A stretch of 64,000 nucleotides of DNA from Polychytrium aggregatum. Its lineage: Eukaryota; Chytridiomycota; Chytridiomycetes; Polychytriales. The stretch is from NCBI RefSeq assembly GCF_025602895.1, contig NW_026516291.1, forward strand, positions 1 through 64,000, written 5' to 3'. The notes under the pieces are model-generated. The model saw only the letters and a list, made by a program, of their open reading frames with translations. It was not told where the DNA came from and made no database searches. Positions 35,067 through 45,891 of the stretch are shown one piece after another (the stretch's first letter is position 1; each line of letters starts with the position of its first letter). The translations under genes and the position numbers were made by a program.

Positions 35067-35193
35067 GACTCAGTCAGACAATCATGTCCCAAACCAGCCC
35101 ACGCGAAATTGCCAGTCGGGCGGACGGCCGGGCCATCGTCAGCGACCGCGGCATTGTCGAATTGCTGAGTCTCAGCGGACCGCTGGGTGCTCC

Positions 35194-36061
35194 TCAGCGG
35201 ATCGGGATCGGGCGGCTGACGGCCTCGGCCCGCTTCTGGATGGCAATCTTGAGCACTCCGGCCTCGTCCAGGCTGGCGACGGCCGTCTCAAAGTTGGCGT
35301 CTTGGTTGAACCGCAGCTTGAGCTGGAACTTGCCAAAGGATCGCTTTGAGATCAGGAACACAGACTTGCGCTCGGCGGGCTGTGTGGCTCTGGATGTGCT
35401 GGCACCGGTGGCATCGGTGGCATGGATGGTATCGGTGGCATCGGCGGGATCGTCGTGGACATGCACAAACTCCTCGTGTGCGGCACTGGCGGTTGAAGTG
35501 GCTGCCGGCTCGCCCGAGTTGGTGTCGGTCGAGGGGGTTGTTGGCACGGCCGACTCGGTTGGAATGCGGGTCCGCTCGCCTTGGAGAACAAGGAGGTCCT
35601 TCTCGGTGCTCAGGGAGATGCTTCCCTATGCCATGCAAATCGATCGAGACAGTGGCCGTGGTGGGAGTGGTGGGAGTGGTATGAGTGGTGGGAGTGGTGT
35701 GAGTGGTGGAATGGTGGAATGGTGGAATGGTGGAATGGTATGAGTGGTGTGAGTGGTGGAATGGTGTGAGTGGGAGCGACATGGAAGGCTGACAGCAGAA
35801 GCGACATTGGCAGAGGCAGCACAGGGGTGGCTCCTGAGAACAGGCCCTGAGAACAGACCCTGAGAACAGACCCTGAGAACAGGCCCCGGGTGGTTCCTGG
35901 GAGCAGACTCTTACCTTCTTGACACCAGGGAGATCAACAAAGATCTCGTACGAGTCCGGCCGCTCGACGACATCGTATGCGGGACGGTAGTCGTACTCCT
36001 TGTGTGCGGTGTTGGTGCCGTCGACGGTGTAGTAGTAGAAGATCGGGACTCTGGTGCACAT
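35194..36061 (-). CDS. Small heat-shock protein (Hsp20/alpha-crystallin)
   Basis: Two minus-strand exons (36061-35915, 35625-35194) join in phase 0 to 192 residues. Exon 1 gives YRPAYDVVERPDSYEIFVDLPGVKK, the start of the alpha-crystallin domain; exon 2 continues SLSTEKDLLVLQGER. The beta-strands then resume with FGKFQLKLRFNQDANFETAVASLDEAGVL, and the protein ends in a C-terminal I-x-I type motif (RPIPIR) that docks onto neighbouring subunits. The odd point is an insertion of about 60 Thr/Ala/Asp-rich residues between QGER and the KSVFLISKRSFGKF strand, inside the domain. An ATP-independent holdase chaperone is expected. A TATA-like box lies upstream at about 36183-36189, and the leader contains a GGATGGTGGTGTCTCT repeat. 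The intron is packed with simple repeats. Confidence 0.9.
35655..35775. repeat. GGAGTGGT/GGAATGGT tandem repeat in sHSP intron
   Basis: Alternating 8-9 bp units (GTGGGAGTG, GTGGAATG) fill much of the sHSP intron. Confidence 0.9.
35836..35892. repeat. 14-bp repeat CCTGAGAACAG(A/G)CC in sHSP intron
   Basis: Four tandem copies lie next to the intron's 5' end on the minus strand. Confidence 0.85.
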
Positions 36062-36080
36062 GGCTGGGGTGGATTGCTGG

Positions 36081-36172
36081 TGTCTGGATGGTGGTGTCTG
36101 GATAGTGTCTCTGGATGGTGGTGTCTCTGGATGGTGGTGTCTCTGGATGGTGGTGTCTCTGGGTGCTCCCAG
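36081..36172. repeat. GGATGGTGGTGTCTCT repeat in sHSP leader
   Basis: Four to five tandem units of about 16-20 bp lie between the TATA-like box and the start codon of the small heat-shock gene. Confidence 0.85.
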
Positions 36173-36180
36173 CAGCCGTG

Positions 36181-36191
36181 CTTTTATATCA
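36181..36191 (-). promoter_or_regulatory. TATA-like box of the sHSP gene
   Basis: The minus strand reads GATATAAAAG about 125 bp upstream of the small heat-shock start codon, the only clear TATA box found at a called gene here. I did not find a convincing array of inverted GAA heat-shock elements above it. Confidence 0.55.
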
Positions 36192-36736
36192 TCCTGCAGC
36201 GACCCTGGTCGACTCGCACTCGGCCGGCCTGCACCCCTCGCCCCTGCGATTTCTCATCCGCCCCCCTGGTCTCTTGGCGCTGCCGAAGACGAGCGAATGC
36301 ATCCGAACGCATCCGAATGCATCCGAATGCACCAGCACCACCGCGACCGCGCCGAAACCGGGGCGACTGACAAATGCATTGTGTGTAACATTGGGTTCCA
36401 GACAGCTCGCTCTGCCAACATCACCCCGTCCACCGCCGATCCCGATCGCTGCGTCGTCTGGGGCCACCGGGGCCGCTTTGCCTCCATGTCGATGGCGGCA
36501 CACCAGCGCTGCTCGACTGCCGTGGCTGATGCATCGGCATCCAGGGCCGCCGTGTGCCAAGGCGACAGAGAATGTGGGTGTGAGTGTGTAGGCCGTGTCC
36601 TCGCTGCCGCTCTCGCTCTCCGAGATGGGTCTCCGAGAACAGCTTTCCTGCCCCTGTTTGCATGGTGTTCGTTGGATTGCGCATTTCGCTCGATCGCTCC
36701 CACAGCCAGCCAATCTGCAGCCTCGAGAGCACCGCC
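36192..36736. other. Rest of divergent intergenic region sHSP/TraB
   Basis: Contains direct CATCCGAATG/CATCCGAACG decamer repeats at about 36299-36330. Otherwise it is leader and promoter sequence for the TraB-family gene. No gene was seen. Confidence 0.5.
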
Positions 36737-37705
36737 ATGTTCCGAGCCATCCTCAGGCGGTCCTACTCGACCGGCCAGCCTATCCTGCCCACCACCCGAT
36801 TCGCCAACGCCGTCGCCCAGGCCAACTACCAATGGCTCAATCAGGCCCTTGAGCTGCCGCTCGTTCACAAACCCACCAACACCAAGGTGCACATTCTAGG
36901 AGTTTCCAGCCTCAACTTCAATGCCAAACCCCATTCGCAGGCAGTCATCTCCCAGCTGCAGCCGCGCGCCATAGCCATCGACGAAGACCCCAGGAGCAAA
37001 GAGCGATACCAGACCTATGACTCGCTCTTCTCCGAGCTGTACAAAGGTCTCGGCAGCGACACAGCCGAACCAGATCTCGATCAGATCGCCAGCTTTGTAG
37101 AGCAGCATCGCGATCGCTTTGAGAACAAGATCCCGGACAATTACATCCGGGCGATCGAGCTGACGGGGATTCGACCCTTCTGGGACCATACCGTGGCTTG
37201 CCTACATGCCATCGAGCACCAGCTGCCTTTGGAGTGGATCCAGATCCCCAGCTCGGTCCTGGAGCGATCCATGACGGCCCTGGCACCAGCCAATGTCGAC
37301 GAAGTCGAGAGCAAGCTTTCGGAGGACGATCGCGCCAAGATCGGTGCCGGCATGTCGACCGAGCTCGAAGCCCTCTTTGGCACAGTCAACGTCCACAAGA
37401 AGGACCTGAGCGCCGTCCGCACCGGCAACCCCATGGTCGACAACAAGATCCAAAACCTTGTTCTGACCCCGGAGGCCATGATGCGCTACAAGGCTGTCCT
37501 ATCTTCATGGCTCAATCGCATCGATGGCTGGGACAAGTTTGAGATCTCGTGTGCCCTGCGCGAGGTCCACTACGCCGAGCAGCTGAAGGACTTTTGTCTC
37601 GAGCTTGCCAAGCAAAGCCCCGAGCAGCCCGAGCGCCCGGTCCTTGCAATCGTCGATCGCATCTACGTCCCTGGTCTGAGGAAGGAGTGGGAGACCGACA
37701 ATTAG
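36737..37705 (+). CDS. TraB-family protein, probably mitochondrial
   Basis: A single-exon frame of 322 codons. The N-terminus MFRAILRRSYSTGQP is Arg/Ser-rich and acid-free, suggesting mitochondrial import. The body opens with a TraB-like strand-loop, KVHILGVSSLNFNAK, then QLQPRAIAIDEDPRSKERYQ (compare the family's 'VKPDVVAVELDERRY' pattern), and ends with RPVLAIVDRIYVPGLRKEW, matching the family's closing 'vvGagHvpGi' motif, although the usual GxGH appears as VDRIYV. TraB/PrgY proteins are found from bacteria to humans; animal TRABD members act at the mitochondrial outer membrane. The His expected in the terminal motif is not seen, so function may differ. Confidence 0.72.
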   Translation: MFRAILRRSYSTGQPILPTTRFANAVAQANYQWLNQALELPLVHKPTNTKVHILGVSSLNFNAKPHSQAVISQLQPRAIAIDEDPRSKERYQTYDSLFSELYKGLGSDTAEPDLDQIASFVEQHRDRFENKIPDNYIRAIELTGIRPFWDHTVACLHAIEHQLPLEWIQIPSSVLERSMTALAPANVDEVESKLSEDDRAKIGAGMSTELEALFGTVNVHKKDLSAVRTGNPMVDNKIQNLVLTPEAMMRYKAVLSSWLNRIDGWDKFEISCALREVHYAEQLKDFCLELAKQSPEQPERPVLAIVDRIYVPGLRKEWETDN

Positions 37706-38079
37706 GGTCGATGTAGAATAGACTACCATGGCCAACTTTGTGGAGAGCATCATTGCCTAGGGCAGGTGCAGAGACCAACGTTCCTGAGCGAAATAATGTC
37801 TTGGATGCGAGCAGGCCGCATGGGATTTGAGACGGCAGCAATCTGTGGGTTCCAGGGTCGCATGGTTGTCAGCGATGGTCGAGTCGGCACGCAATGCCCC
37901 ATCACCCGGTATCGAGACAGCAAAGAATGCCAGAGTCGTGATTGGAGCGACAGGGCCATGGACGCTCGATGCCAACAGCACATGCCTCGACCGACGCCCG
38001 GCTTCGCCCTCCAGCCTGTTGCCCAGACCACACCCCGGAATCTCTGGGTCGCATCATCCACTATATTCCCGGGGCAGCC
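37706..38079. other. Intergenic, TraB-family gene to receptor gene
   Basis: About 370 bp. It may hide a short first exon for the receptor carrying its sign of secretion, since the receptor's apparent N-terminus lacks a signal peptide. I could not define one. Confidence 0.4.
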
Positions 38080-41000
38080 ATGGTAGTCAACAACAAATCT
38101 GCAAATGTCCTCAAAATCGGCGTCGTGTATCCGGCAGACTCGGTTTCGCAGCTGGTCTATGGCATCCAGATGGCAATCAACGAGATCAATGCCAACACAT
38201 CCCTGCTTCCAGGTATGTTGGCGCGAGCATGCACTGTGCCGTTCCAGGATCGTTCCAGATCGCTCCAGGCTCCGTCAGGGACGCCTGGATGATGCTTCGC
38301 GGGATATGTGGCCCACCGTAAGCACCATATTCACGAGAATGAGCTTTGTAGCCGCTTGACACTTGCTTCTCCGTCTCATCTCTCGGTTGCAGATGCCACA
38401 CTCCAGTTTGTGACACGAGACTCGGCCGGCAGCATCCTGACCGGAACGTTAGTAGTGCCTCTGCCCAACTCGCCACCGCCCATCGGGCTGATGGGTTGCA
38501 GATGACTGTCTCGTGGCAGTAGTCGGAGCAGCGAGTGGAATCTGTGAGCAGAGCTTTTGCTGGGCCTTGGGCCTGCTGACACCATGGATTCGCGACCAAC
38601 CGAACCAAAGCGGACAAACCATCAGCTCCATCTGGAATGACGGGGTCGTCGCCATCATTGGTGATGGCACCAGCGACGTTACCGAATACGAAGCCGTCAT
38701 TTCGGGCATTTACAACGTTCGTACTCCCGGAATCTCTGCTCGTGAATTGGCCAGGTGTTACGCGTGGGAAGACTTACCATCCGGTGGACACGCCTTCCCC
38801 CGCAGAAACCGCATTGCGGCCTCAGCACCGCCGCGATTGAGCTCGGGTCGGCAACGCTCTATCCAGTAAGTACCTGAGCATATCATTTAGTGTCGCTCTG
38901 CATGTGCTCGGTCTCTCACAAGAAATGCGTCTCCCATAGACCTTCTTTCGGATGATGCAAGGCGCCGACAAGCAGACGCAGCTCTTTGTCCAATTCATCA
39001 AGTCTCGCGGCTGGAAACGGGTACTGCATGCCCAGCCAGGGCGACCGCAATTTCGCACAGCGTGCAGCACTTGAGCGGCATTATGTTTACTCTGTTTTCT
39101 GTGGCTGCGTCAACATGCGTGTTTGGGGAGAATAGTTTGCGATTATGTATACCAGCGACACCTTTGGAAGTGGAGGTAAGCTATCGTCCAGTGTAGGAGG
39201 CAATCAACCGCCGCTGCATCGGCCACTCCGTTGGGGCGTGCGGGCGCTTGTGACTCACGGACACTTCCTTTCGTCCGAACCCCTTTCAGCCGCTGATGCC
39301 GCCGAGACAGCTGCATCTCAGCTAGGCATCACCGTGGTGCTGAAGCAGGCCTTCTATCAAGATCATCTGAAGCAACTGGCGCGCGACAAGACTAGTTTGA
39401 TTGAGCCACTCAATAATCTCAAGCAAAGCTATGCCCGGATCATATTGGTCCTAGCCACGGAGCCGTACACGGTTGACCTGTATTTCAGTGCCATGAACTC
39501 GACCTGGAATATGGTCGGCCCGGATTATGTTTGGATGGTAGCGTACGACTCACCCCCAGCCGGATGAGCAGTTCGATATGCGGGTTGATGGTGGCGGCAT
39601 CTCACCCTCCAATAGCACGGTTGTTGCACTGTGGGCGCCGAAAGCAGGATCGCAGCGCTACGTCATCTATATGCAACCTCATTTGCCACCCCCGCCTTCC
39701 CCGCGCAACAAATAGGGCCTCAACTTCCCTGGCAATACCGTCGATGAAATCCAAGCCATCCGCCCTGATGCCGTCCGGATGACTCAGGGCTTTATAACCA
39801 GTGAGTGCGACACCTAATCGGCTCGGATGCCAGCGGGGCTAGGTTGCTCAATCTGACTCTGAGGGATGACTGGTACTGCTATCTTTCCGTCGCAGACTAT
39901 GGCGCAACCAACGCCTGGACTCCTAGTGCCCTGGCCTGGAATCAGCGCTACAGAGCGCTCTATGGCAACAACATAAATGCCTTCGACACTGGAACACTGT
40001 ACGAAGTCAACACAACCGAGTTTGACACATTCTTCAACACAAGGTGAGACGACAATCGGATCGAGCGAGCTGCTTCGGCGAGTACCAACGAGTATTATGC
40101 TCCATCGAGCATTGCTGACGATTTCATCGCAACCCTCGTCACAGGGCTGCGTACGATGTGATCTATCTCTTTGCAATAGGATGGGTATGCCTCATTGCTT
40201 GGCTTCACCTGTTTGCATCGGCTTACACTTGCCTCTGCGATTAGATGTGGGACTTTGACGGAGAGAGCGGTAGTCGAGCCTCGATTCTTTGGATTGCTCC
40301 TTATGCTGAACTGTTCCGGGACGGTACCTCTATCCAGACCCGTCTACTGGCCACCAATGCATCCTGGTCGTCCGGCAACATCGTCAATGGCACAGTTCCT
40401 TACTCGCCTCCAAGCGTTTACCAAAGCTTCAGCTACGCTGGCGCCACAGGACAAATTATCTGGGACGGAAATGGAGTCGTGGTAGGATTTTTACTCGATT
40501 GTCTTTGCTCGTCCACTGTCTTCGCTGTGCTCAAGTGATGATGGATGCGTTGACAAAGCTGTGCCGTCGGAGTGAATATGTCTGTCTGCCACGGGCACAT
40601 CAGGATGCAGCACCATGGACAAGTGCACTAAGCGTCCCACCACCTCTCCTTGGATCTATGCCCAGACTACATACAATCTGATTGCCGGAAACGGGACGAA
40701 CTTCTTTGACTCGAGCGAGCTCGTTGGTGTCGGAACGTCGCTGGGCGTCAACGTCAACTGCAGCGGCTGTGGATTCTGGGATTTCGACTATCAACAAAGG
40801 GTGAGTGCCATGGCAGGAAGGACTGTGCATGGGATATACTGCCGGTGCCGCTGTCGGTCATATACTCAGGGACATCAATCACCCCTGCTTCAAAGCTTCG
40901 TGGGACCATGCACCCGTTTCATTTGCCTGCACAAGATGCGCAACAGTTCATTTCTACAGCCATACGCCAGCATCCTTGTTTAATAATCACATGGGCCTCG

Positions 41001-43859
41001 CGAACCAAAATAGGTTCCTCCAGACTCACCAACTACTCTGGGTAGGCGACACGCAAGCAGCTTATGCCACATAATCCACATCCGCTGACATCGTGCTTTT
41101 GTTCCACAGACTGCGATCCAGGTTGGGAGCAAATCACGTTTAATGGCCAGCTCATCTGCGCTGTCTGTCCCAATGGTGAGGGCCGTCGTATCCAAGAGCG
41201 CCCGTCTGACTCGTCCATGTGAATTCTACCCGAGAACGAAATGTGTCCCGCCGGCCGCCGTTATTCATTCCCGCGCCAATGCCGATCGATAGGATGGTAC
41301 AACTTCAATCGCTCCTCCACTTGTCTGAATTGTCCGATCGGTGCAGTCTGCAACGGGAACAACGTCCATGTCAGCGTCGGATACTGGCAGGACCCCAGTG
41401 CAAACATGTACAACCGCATCGCATTCAGCAAGAGCTTTTACTTTTGCGGACCGTCGAGCGGATGTAAGAGCCGGTGCCTCGGTCGACGGGCCATTGCCGG
41501 GAAAATGGGCCACATCATCGAACTCATTCGTGCTGGCCATACGCCGCGCGCCGTGCAGAACCGGATGTATACTGACCTAGCACACCTCCAGGTTGCTCTC
41601 GTGATCCGTACATGGACATACCATGCACTGTCGGGAACCAGTGCCAGGCCAATTTTAGCGGAATGTATGGTGGTTGCTGTGCAGCACAGTAGAACGGGTC
41701 AATGGACTGGACTCAAGGCGCAGTCTATTCACCTCTGATAACGCAAACCTTCACACACCCCAAACCTAACGTTCTCGCAATAATGTTGACAACGGGCTGT
41801 CTGCAACTCCTCCCCCAGACTGTGCAGCGCCTGTGATCCAGGGCTCTACGAATGGAATGGAAAATGCGTCGACTGCACAAACAACACATTTGGCAGCTTT
41901 CTGCTCGCCATCTACATGCTCGGCTACTTTCTCATTGTGGTCATCATCTACATCTTCCCGAAGGAGGCCGAGAGCTTCCTCGACGATTTGGTAAGGCTCC
42001 ATGAGTCACCGCAAAGTCTACTACATGCCGTGTGTCGCCAAGGGCATCCTGCGACAAAAGCACGCTTTCTGCGCCAGCAAACTGAGCAAGGCCATCCCCC
42101 CAGATTTTGATAGTTCAGATCTCGTCGACGCTGCTGGCTGCAGATGGTGGGCCAAGCATTATGTCGTCTATCCTCAAGTTCTGCGCGCTGCAGATGAACA
42201 TGCCATTTGTCCAGAATGTCTGCCTTGCGCCGATCGGGCCATTCCTCAAGATGCTCTCAGGGTTCATCATACCCTTCTTGATCATGTTCTCGCTACTGTT
42301 TCTGCTCCTTGTTACGTACATCATCAAGGCAATCGGCAAGGGCGGGCAGGTCTTGAGCACGCGGCTCCTGAGGCATCTCAAGGGAAATGTCAGAAACAAT
42401 ATCTACTCGACGACCTTTGCGCTGGCACTGTTCTGCTTCATCCCAACTCTCGAAACAGGTGAGACTGTCTTGGAATCGCCTGGGATTCCTGTGGCTCCAT
42501 ATGAGAGCCCGACGCTGCTGTGGCTGTAGGATGTCGATGGCGGCTCGTGTTGATGCCATCCTCAAGAGTATCTGCATGCTGCGATCAAGTGTTGGCCCAA
42601 TATCAATGAGACCGGGTGACGTTGTGCATATCGGCGATGCTCGAAGCCTCACTGCGACGCACTTTCCCTTGTAGCCATGGAAATTCTCTCCTGCCAGTCC
42701 GTCGGGTCCGTGTCGGTCGTGCGCTTGTATCCAGCTGTAACGGTGGGTTGTCTCCTGTTTACGTCGCTTCTGGGATATGTTGCTTCCTGCTCGGTGCCAA
42801 GTGCAGCTCTCCGCACAAACGGCTCTCACGAGCCAAACCACAAGCCAAGGCGCACACGGCCGAGCCAAGCCGAGTACTTTCTGATGGCCTACAGCTGACC
42901 ATCTCGGCGCTCTTGGACCAGTGCTGGAGCCCCGAGCACACAGGCGCCGCAGCCGTGTCGATCAACATCATCGTAATCTCTGGGCTCGTGATCCCGGTCG
43001 TCGCGCTCATGGCTCTGCGACGAATATCGCCAGCAGCCCTACCAGGCAGCACCCTCACCCTCGACCACACCGCTCCATACTACTTCCTATACGGGGCGTA
43101 CAAACTCGAGTACCACTGGTGGCTTCCAGTGGATCTGATCGAGCGCACCACTATCGTGGCTATTTCTGTGCTTCTTGGGGCTGACGGTACGAAGTCTCGC
43201 CGCACACGGTCGCAGCAGGCATTAGTGTCGTTAGTGCAGCTAACGCGATTCCAACTTCCCACTCCCATGCGCATGGATATCAAACACCAGACTTTCATCG
43301 GGCGCTCTTCTTGGTCTTCATCGTCTGGTTCTGGCTGCTTGTGAGGTATGATGCTTTCATGATTTGGACTGCCAGCACGGTTTGGGCTGCTGCCAAGCCC
43401 ATGTCCAAGACTCATCTGCGATGATCCTTACCTCGTACTCGCTCTAGGATCTTTTTCATGCCGGCCAAGACCATTGTCGATAACTCGGTCAAGATTATTG
43501 GGTATATCAGCATCATAATCCTGGGTGGATTCAAACTGGAGGCGATTGCCATGAACACTGGCGGGCTGCAGGCTGTTGACTGCAGCACATACAGCCTGGC
43601 CTTCTTCATCCTGCCCATCTGCATTTTGCTGCCCATGAGAATATTCTTGATGCTTCCGAAGCGGATCAAATTTTATGTTATCAAAAAGTGCGGACTCGCT
43701 CCAAAGGTCGATCGCTATGCCACAACCGATGATGGCACCATCAAGAGGAGCGACCGCGACCAGAAGGAGAGAGGAGCGACAAAACAACAGGACGATGTAC
43801 TGCCGGGCCGCGCAAACAGTATTTTTGACGAGCTCCGTCTGAGCCACGAAAACCTCTGA
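38080..43859 (+). CDS. Class-C-GPCR-like receptor: PBP ectodomain, Cys-rich linker, multi-pass membrane region
   Basis: About 21 exons. Ectodomain: 38080-38212, 38393-38447, 38502-38716, 38806-38865, 38940-39020, 39136-39175, 39290-39537, 39716-39800, 39896-40043, 40145-40184, 40245-40481 and one ending 40800. It begins VLKIGVVYPADSVSQLVYGIQMAINEIN and includes VAVVGAASG, FAIMYTSDTFGSG and YDVIYLFAI, the receptor-family ligand-binding (type I periplasmic-binding) fold. Cys-rich part: 41110-41175, one ending 41463, and 41592-41688. Membrane part: 41819-41990, 42104-42458, 42675-42742, 42922-43186, 43291-43345, 43448-43859, with about seven to eight hydrophobic helices and a charged cytoplasmic tail. 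The ligand is unknown; a nutrient or chemotaxis receptor is plausible. Phases match at nearly every junction except exon 2 to 3 (needs one extra base) and around 40800-41250, so either small exons were missed or the copy is damaged. No signal peptide was found. Confidence 0.78.
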
Positions 43860-44124
43860 CTGGCTTGTGCAGGGTCCAATTGGGATGGAATCAAGCATAC
43901 CATGCTCTGCTTGGCAATGCACTCTGCCCTCCGCTTGATGGAGCTCGACCGACCCAATGCGACGATCACCATTTGGCCATAGACAGCCGGTACGCTCAGT
44001 CGTAGTCCGGTACAAAATGCGGTCTTCTGGAATCAACGTTCTTGCTTTATTTGAAAGTCAGCGAGTCGATTGGACAGCAAATAAATCATTGCATCGATGG
44101 AGTCTACCGCGACTCAGATGGAGT
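43860..44124. other. Convergent intergenic region, receptor to PGDH-like gene
   Basis: About 260 bp with both 3' ends. A 21-bp direct duplication (ATGGAGTCTACCGCGACTCAG type) at about 44096-44138 spans the stop codon of the minus-strand gene; both copies carry the same potential stop. Confidence 0.6.
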
Positions 44125-45613
44125 CTACCGCGACTCAGGCACCATATACGCCAGAGCGCCGTTACAACTTGGATCGGCCTTTGATGCCGTAGAGATCGAT
44201 GCCGAACTGCGGGGTGACGCGGACACACGAGCCTGCGAGGGAGTTTGATGAGTGCACATGCAGTAGTTGGAATCTGGGTTACCGATGATCTGAGGCAAGA
44301 GCTCAGCGGTGCGTCCGCCACAGAACCCGACTTTGGTCGTCCCTGCCATGTTTTGTACGAAGCGCATACCTCCTTTCACCTTGTCGTTCTCGATGATGAC
44401 AATGAAGGCATCGATGACCAGTTCAATGGGAACCAGGCCCTCGGGCTTCAGCTGGCTTTCTCTTCCATCGGGACCAACTTGGCTCAGGAGCGGTGTTGGT
44501 GAAAATGAGGGACACAGGGCCACAACGCGAATGCCTTCGTCGTTATATGGAGCCAATGAACGAGTGAAGCGAACGACACCTCCCTTGGCGGCGGCGTAGA
44601 CTGGCTGGAAGAACTGAGGATACAGGCCCGCAAGCGAGGCGACGTTGATGATAATACCCGGCTGCTGGCGATCCAGCAGGTGCATGAGTGCAAGCTTGGT
44701 TCCGAGGACCACGGCTGACAAGTCGACATCAATGACTTGCTTCCATCTGCCTGGAGCCGGGAAACGACAGAGCGACGTTACGACGGTGGGTATGCGTTGG
44801 CGCTGCCGGAGAAGGCGCTGTACAAGTCGGTCGACGAGAGCTTACTTACTTGCTTCATCGGGCTTGGTGAACGGCAAAGTCTCGGCAATGCCTGCACGAC
44901 ACTTGCAGTCTCAGCATCGTGGGAAGGTTTGCAAGCCCAGTTGACTCGAGCGCTTCGACTTACCGGCGTTGTTCACTACAATCTACAGCCATCCATCACG
45001 AGACGCAAGAATCTGGATCAGTCCCGCAGTAATAGCCAGCGAGGGATTCTTCGAGATGCTGGAGAGCCGTAAGATCCAGAGGGCACGTTCGCAGACAGAC
45101 ACCTACATCAATGCGGCCAAACTCGCTCAGGGCGCGCTGGAAGGCGTGACGCATCTCGTCGGCATTGCATACGTTGGCTCGGACAGAAACAAATCTGTTG
45201 CTCCCGGCTGAGATCATGTCTCCGGGCTCGAACTGCACCGGTGAGATGTCTGTCAGGAGCAAGTTGGCGCTGCGGACAAGTCAGCCGAGCGTGGATCCAG
45301 GGCAACATAGTGAGTTCCAGAGCGCGGCTCGGTTGGCGGTGTGGATGAAGCGGCTCAAACGAGCGACCAGATCATAATTCGACAAAGGGATATGCCGATG
45401 CGTTGCTCTGTGGACGTGGCCCCAGGCTCGGTAGACCGGACGGACATGGGCAGACCAAGCAGACATTGCGGATGCGGTTGTCAACCGCCAGAAACGCGGA
45501 TGGAGATCATGGCCGGGCGACACTCACCCTTTCTTGAAGAGTCGCTGGGCGAGCGCCTTTCCAAAGCCCGAGGCGGCTCCGGTGATGATGACCGTGGCTC
45601 CGGCGACTTGCAT
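44125..45613 (-). CDS. Short-chain dehydrogenase, 15-hydroxyprostaglandin dehydrogenase-like
   Basis: Five minus-strand exons (45613-45528, 45269-45103, 44975-44964, 44891-44846, 44746-44125) give 310 residues. Features in order: nucleotide-binding TGAASGFG near residue 11, the NNAG strand motif, INVASLAGL with the catalytic Ser region, the YAAAK active-site Tyr-x3-Lys and ALCPSFSPT. The NNAG motif is produced only if a 12-nt microexon (44975-44964) is included; it is flanked by a normal TAG acceptor and GTAAGT donor and restores the phase. The layout follows the 15-PGDH branch of classical SDRs (NAD-dependent oxidation of a secondary alcohol); the real substrate is unknown. The C-terminal about 45 residues are Ser/Ala-rich and unlike the family. 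It is divergently arranged with the FET-like gene, 278 bp apart. Confidence 0.88.
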
Positions 45614-45891
45614 ACCGGGGTGCTGGGCGATCGAGGGGAGAGATGGCCGGCCGGGGGGGGGCAGTGGGCTCGTCCTGCTTTTGGGCCAGCGGATGATTGG
45701 GGCGGCATGTGAACCCAGCCATGTGCGTGTGTGTGTGTGTGTGGTCATGTGCCGTGGCCTCGTGCACTCTCGGTGCACTCTCGGTGCGCTCTCGCCGGCC
45801 GCGCTTCTCGCCGTGGCCAGGGCCGCCGTTGCTGTTCGGCCGTCTTCGAAACCATCCTCGCCAGCGATCTATCCCATCGCGAGCCGCCAGC
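45614..45891. promoter_or_regulatory. Short bidirectional promoter PGDH-like/FET-like
   Basis: Only 278 bp separate two divergent start codons. The interval has a G-run at about 45652, a (GT)n tract at about 45725-45742 and repeated CTCGGTGCACT units near 45768-45790. No TATA box is evident. Confidence 0.5.

Larger units (their letters stand above)
34420..35193. other. Interval between SRA1-domain gene and sHSP with Fanzor remnant
   Basis: About 770 bp. It contains a degenerate Fanzor C-terminal fragment and a 21-bp tandem repeat near 35000-35065. No intact gene was seen. Confidence 0.5.
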
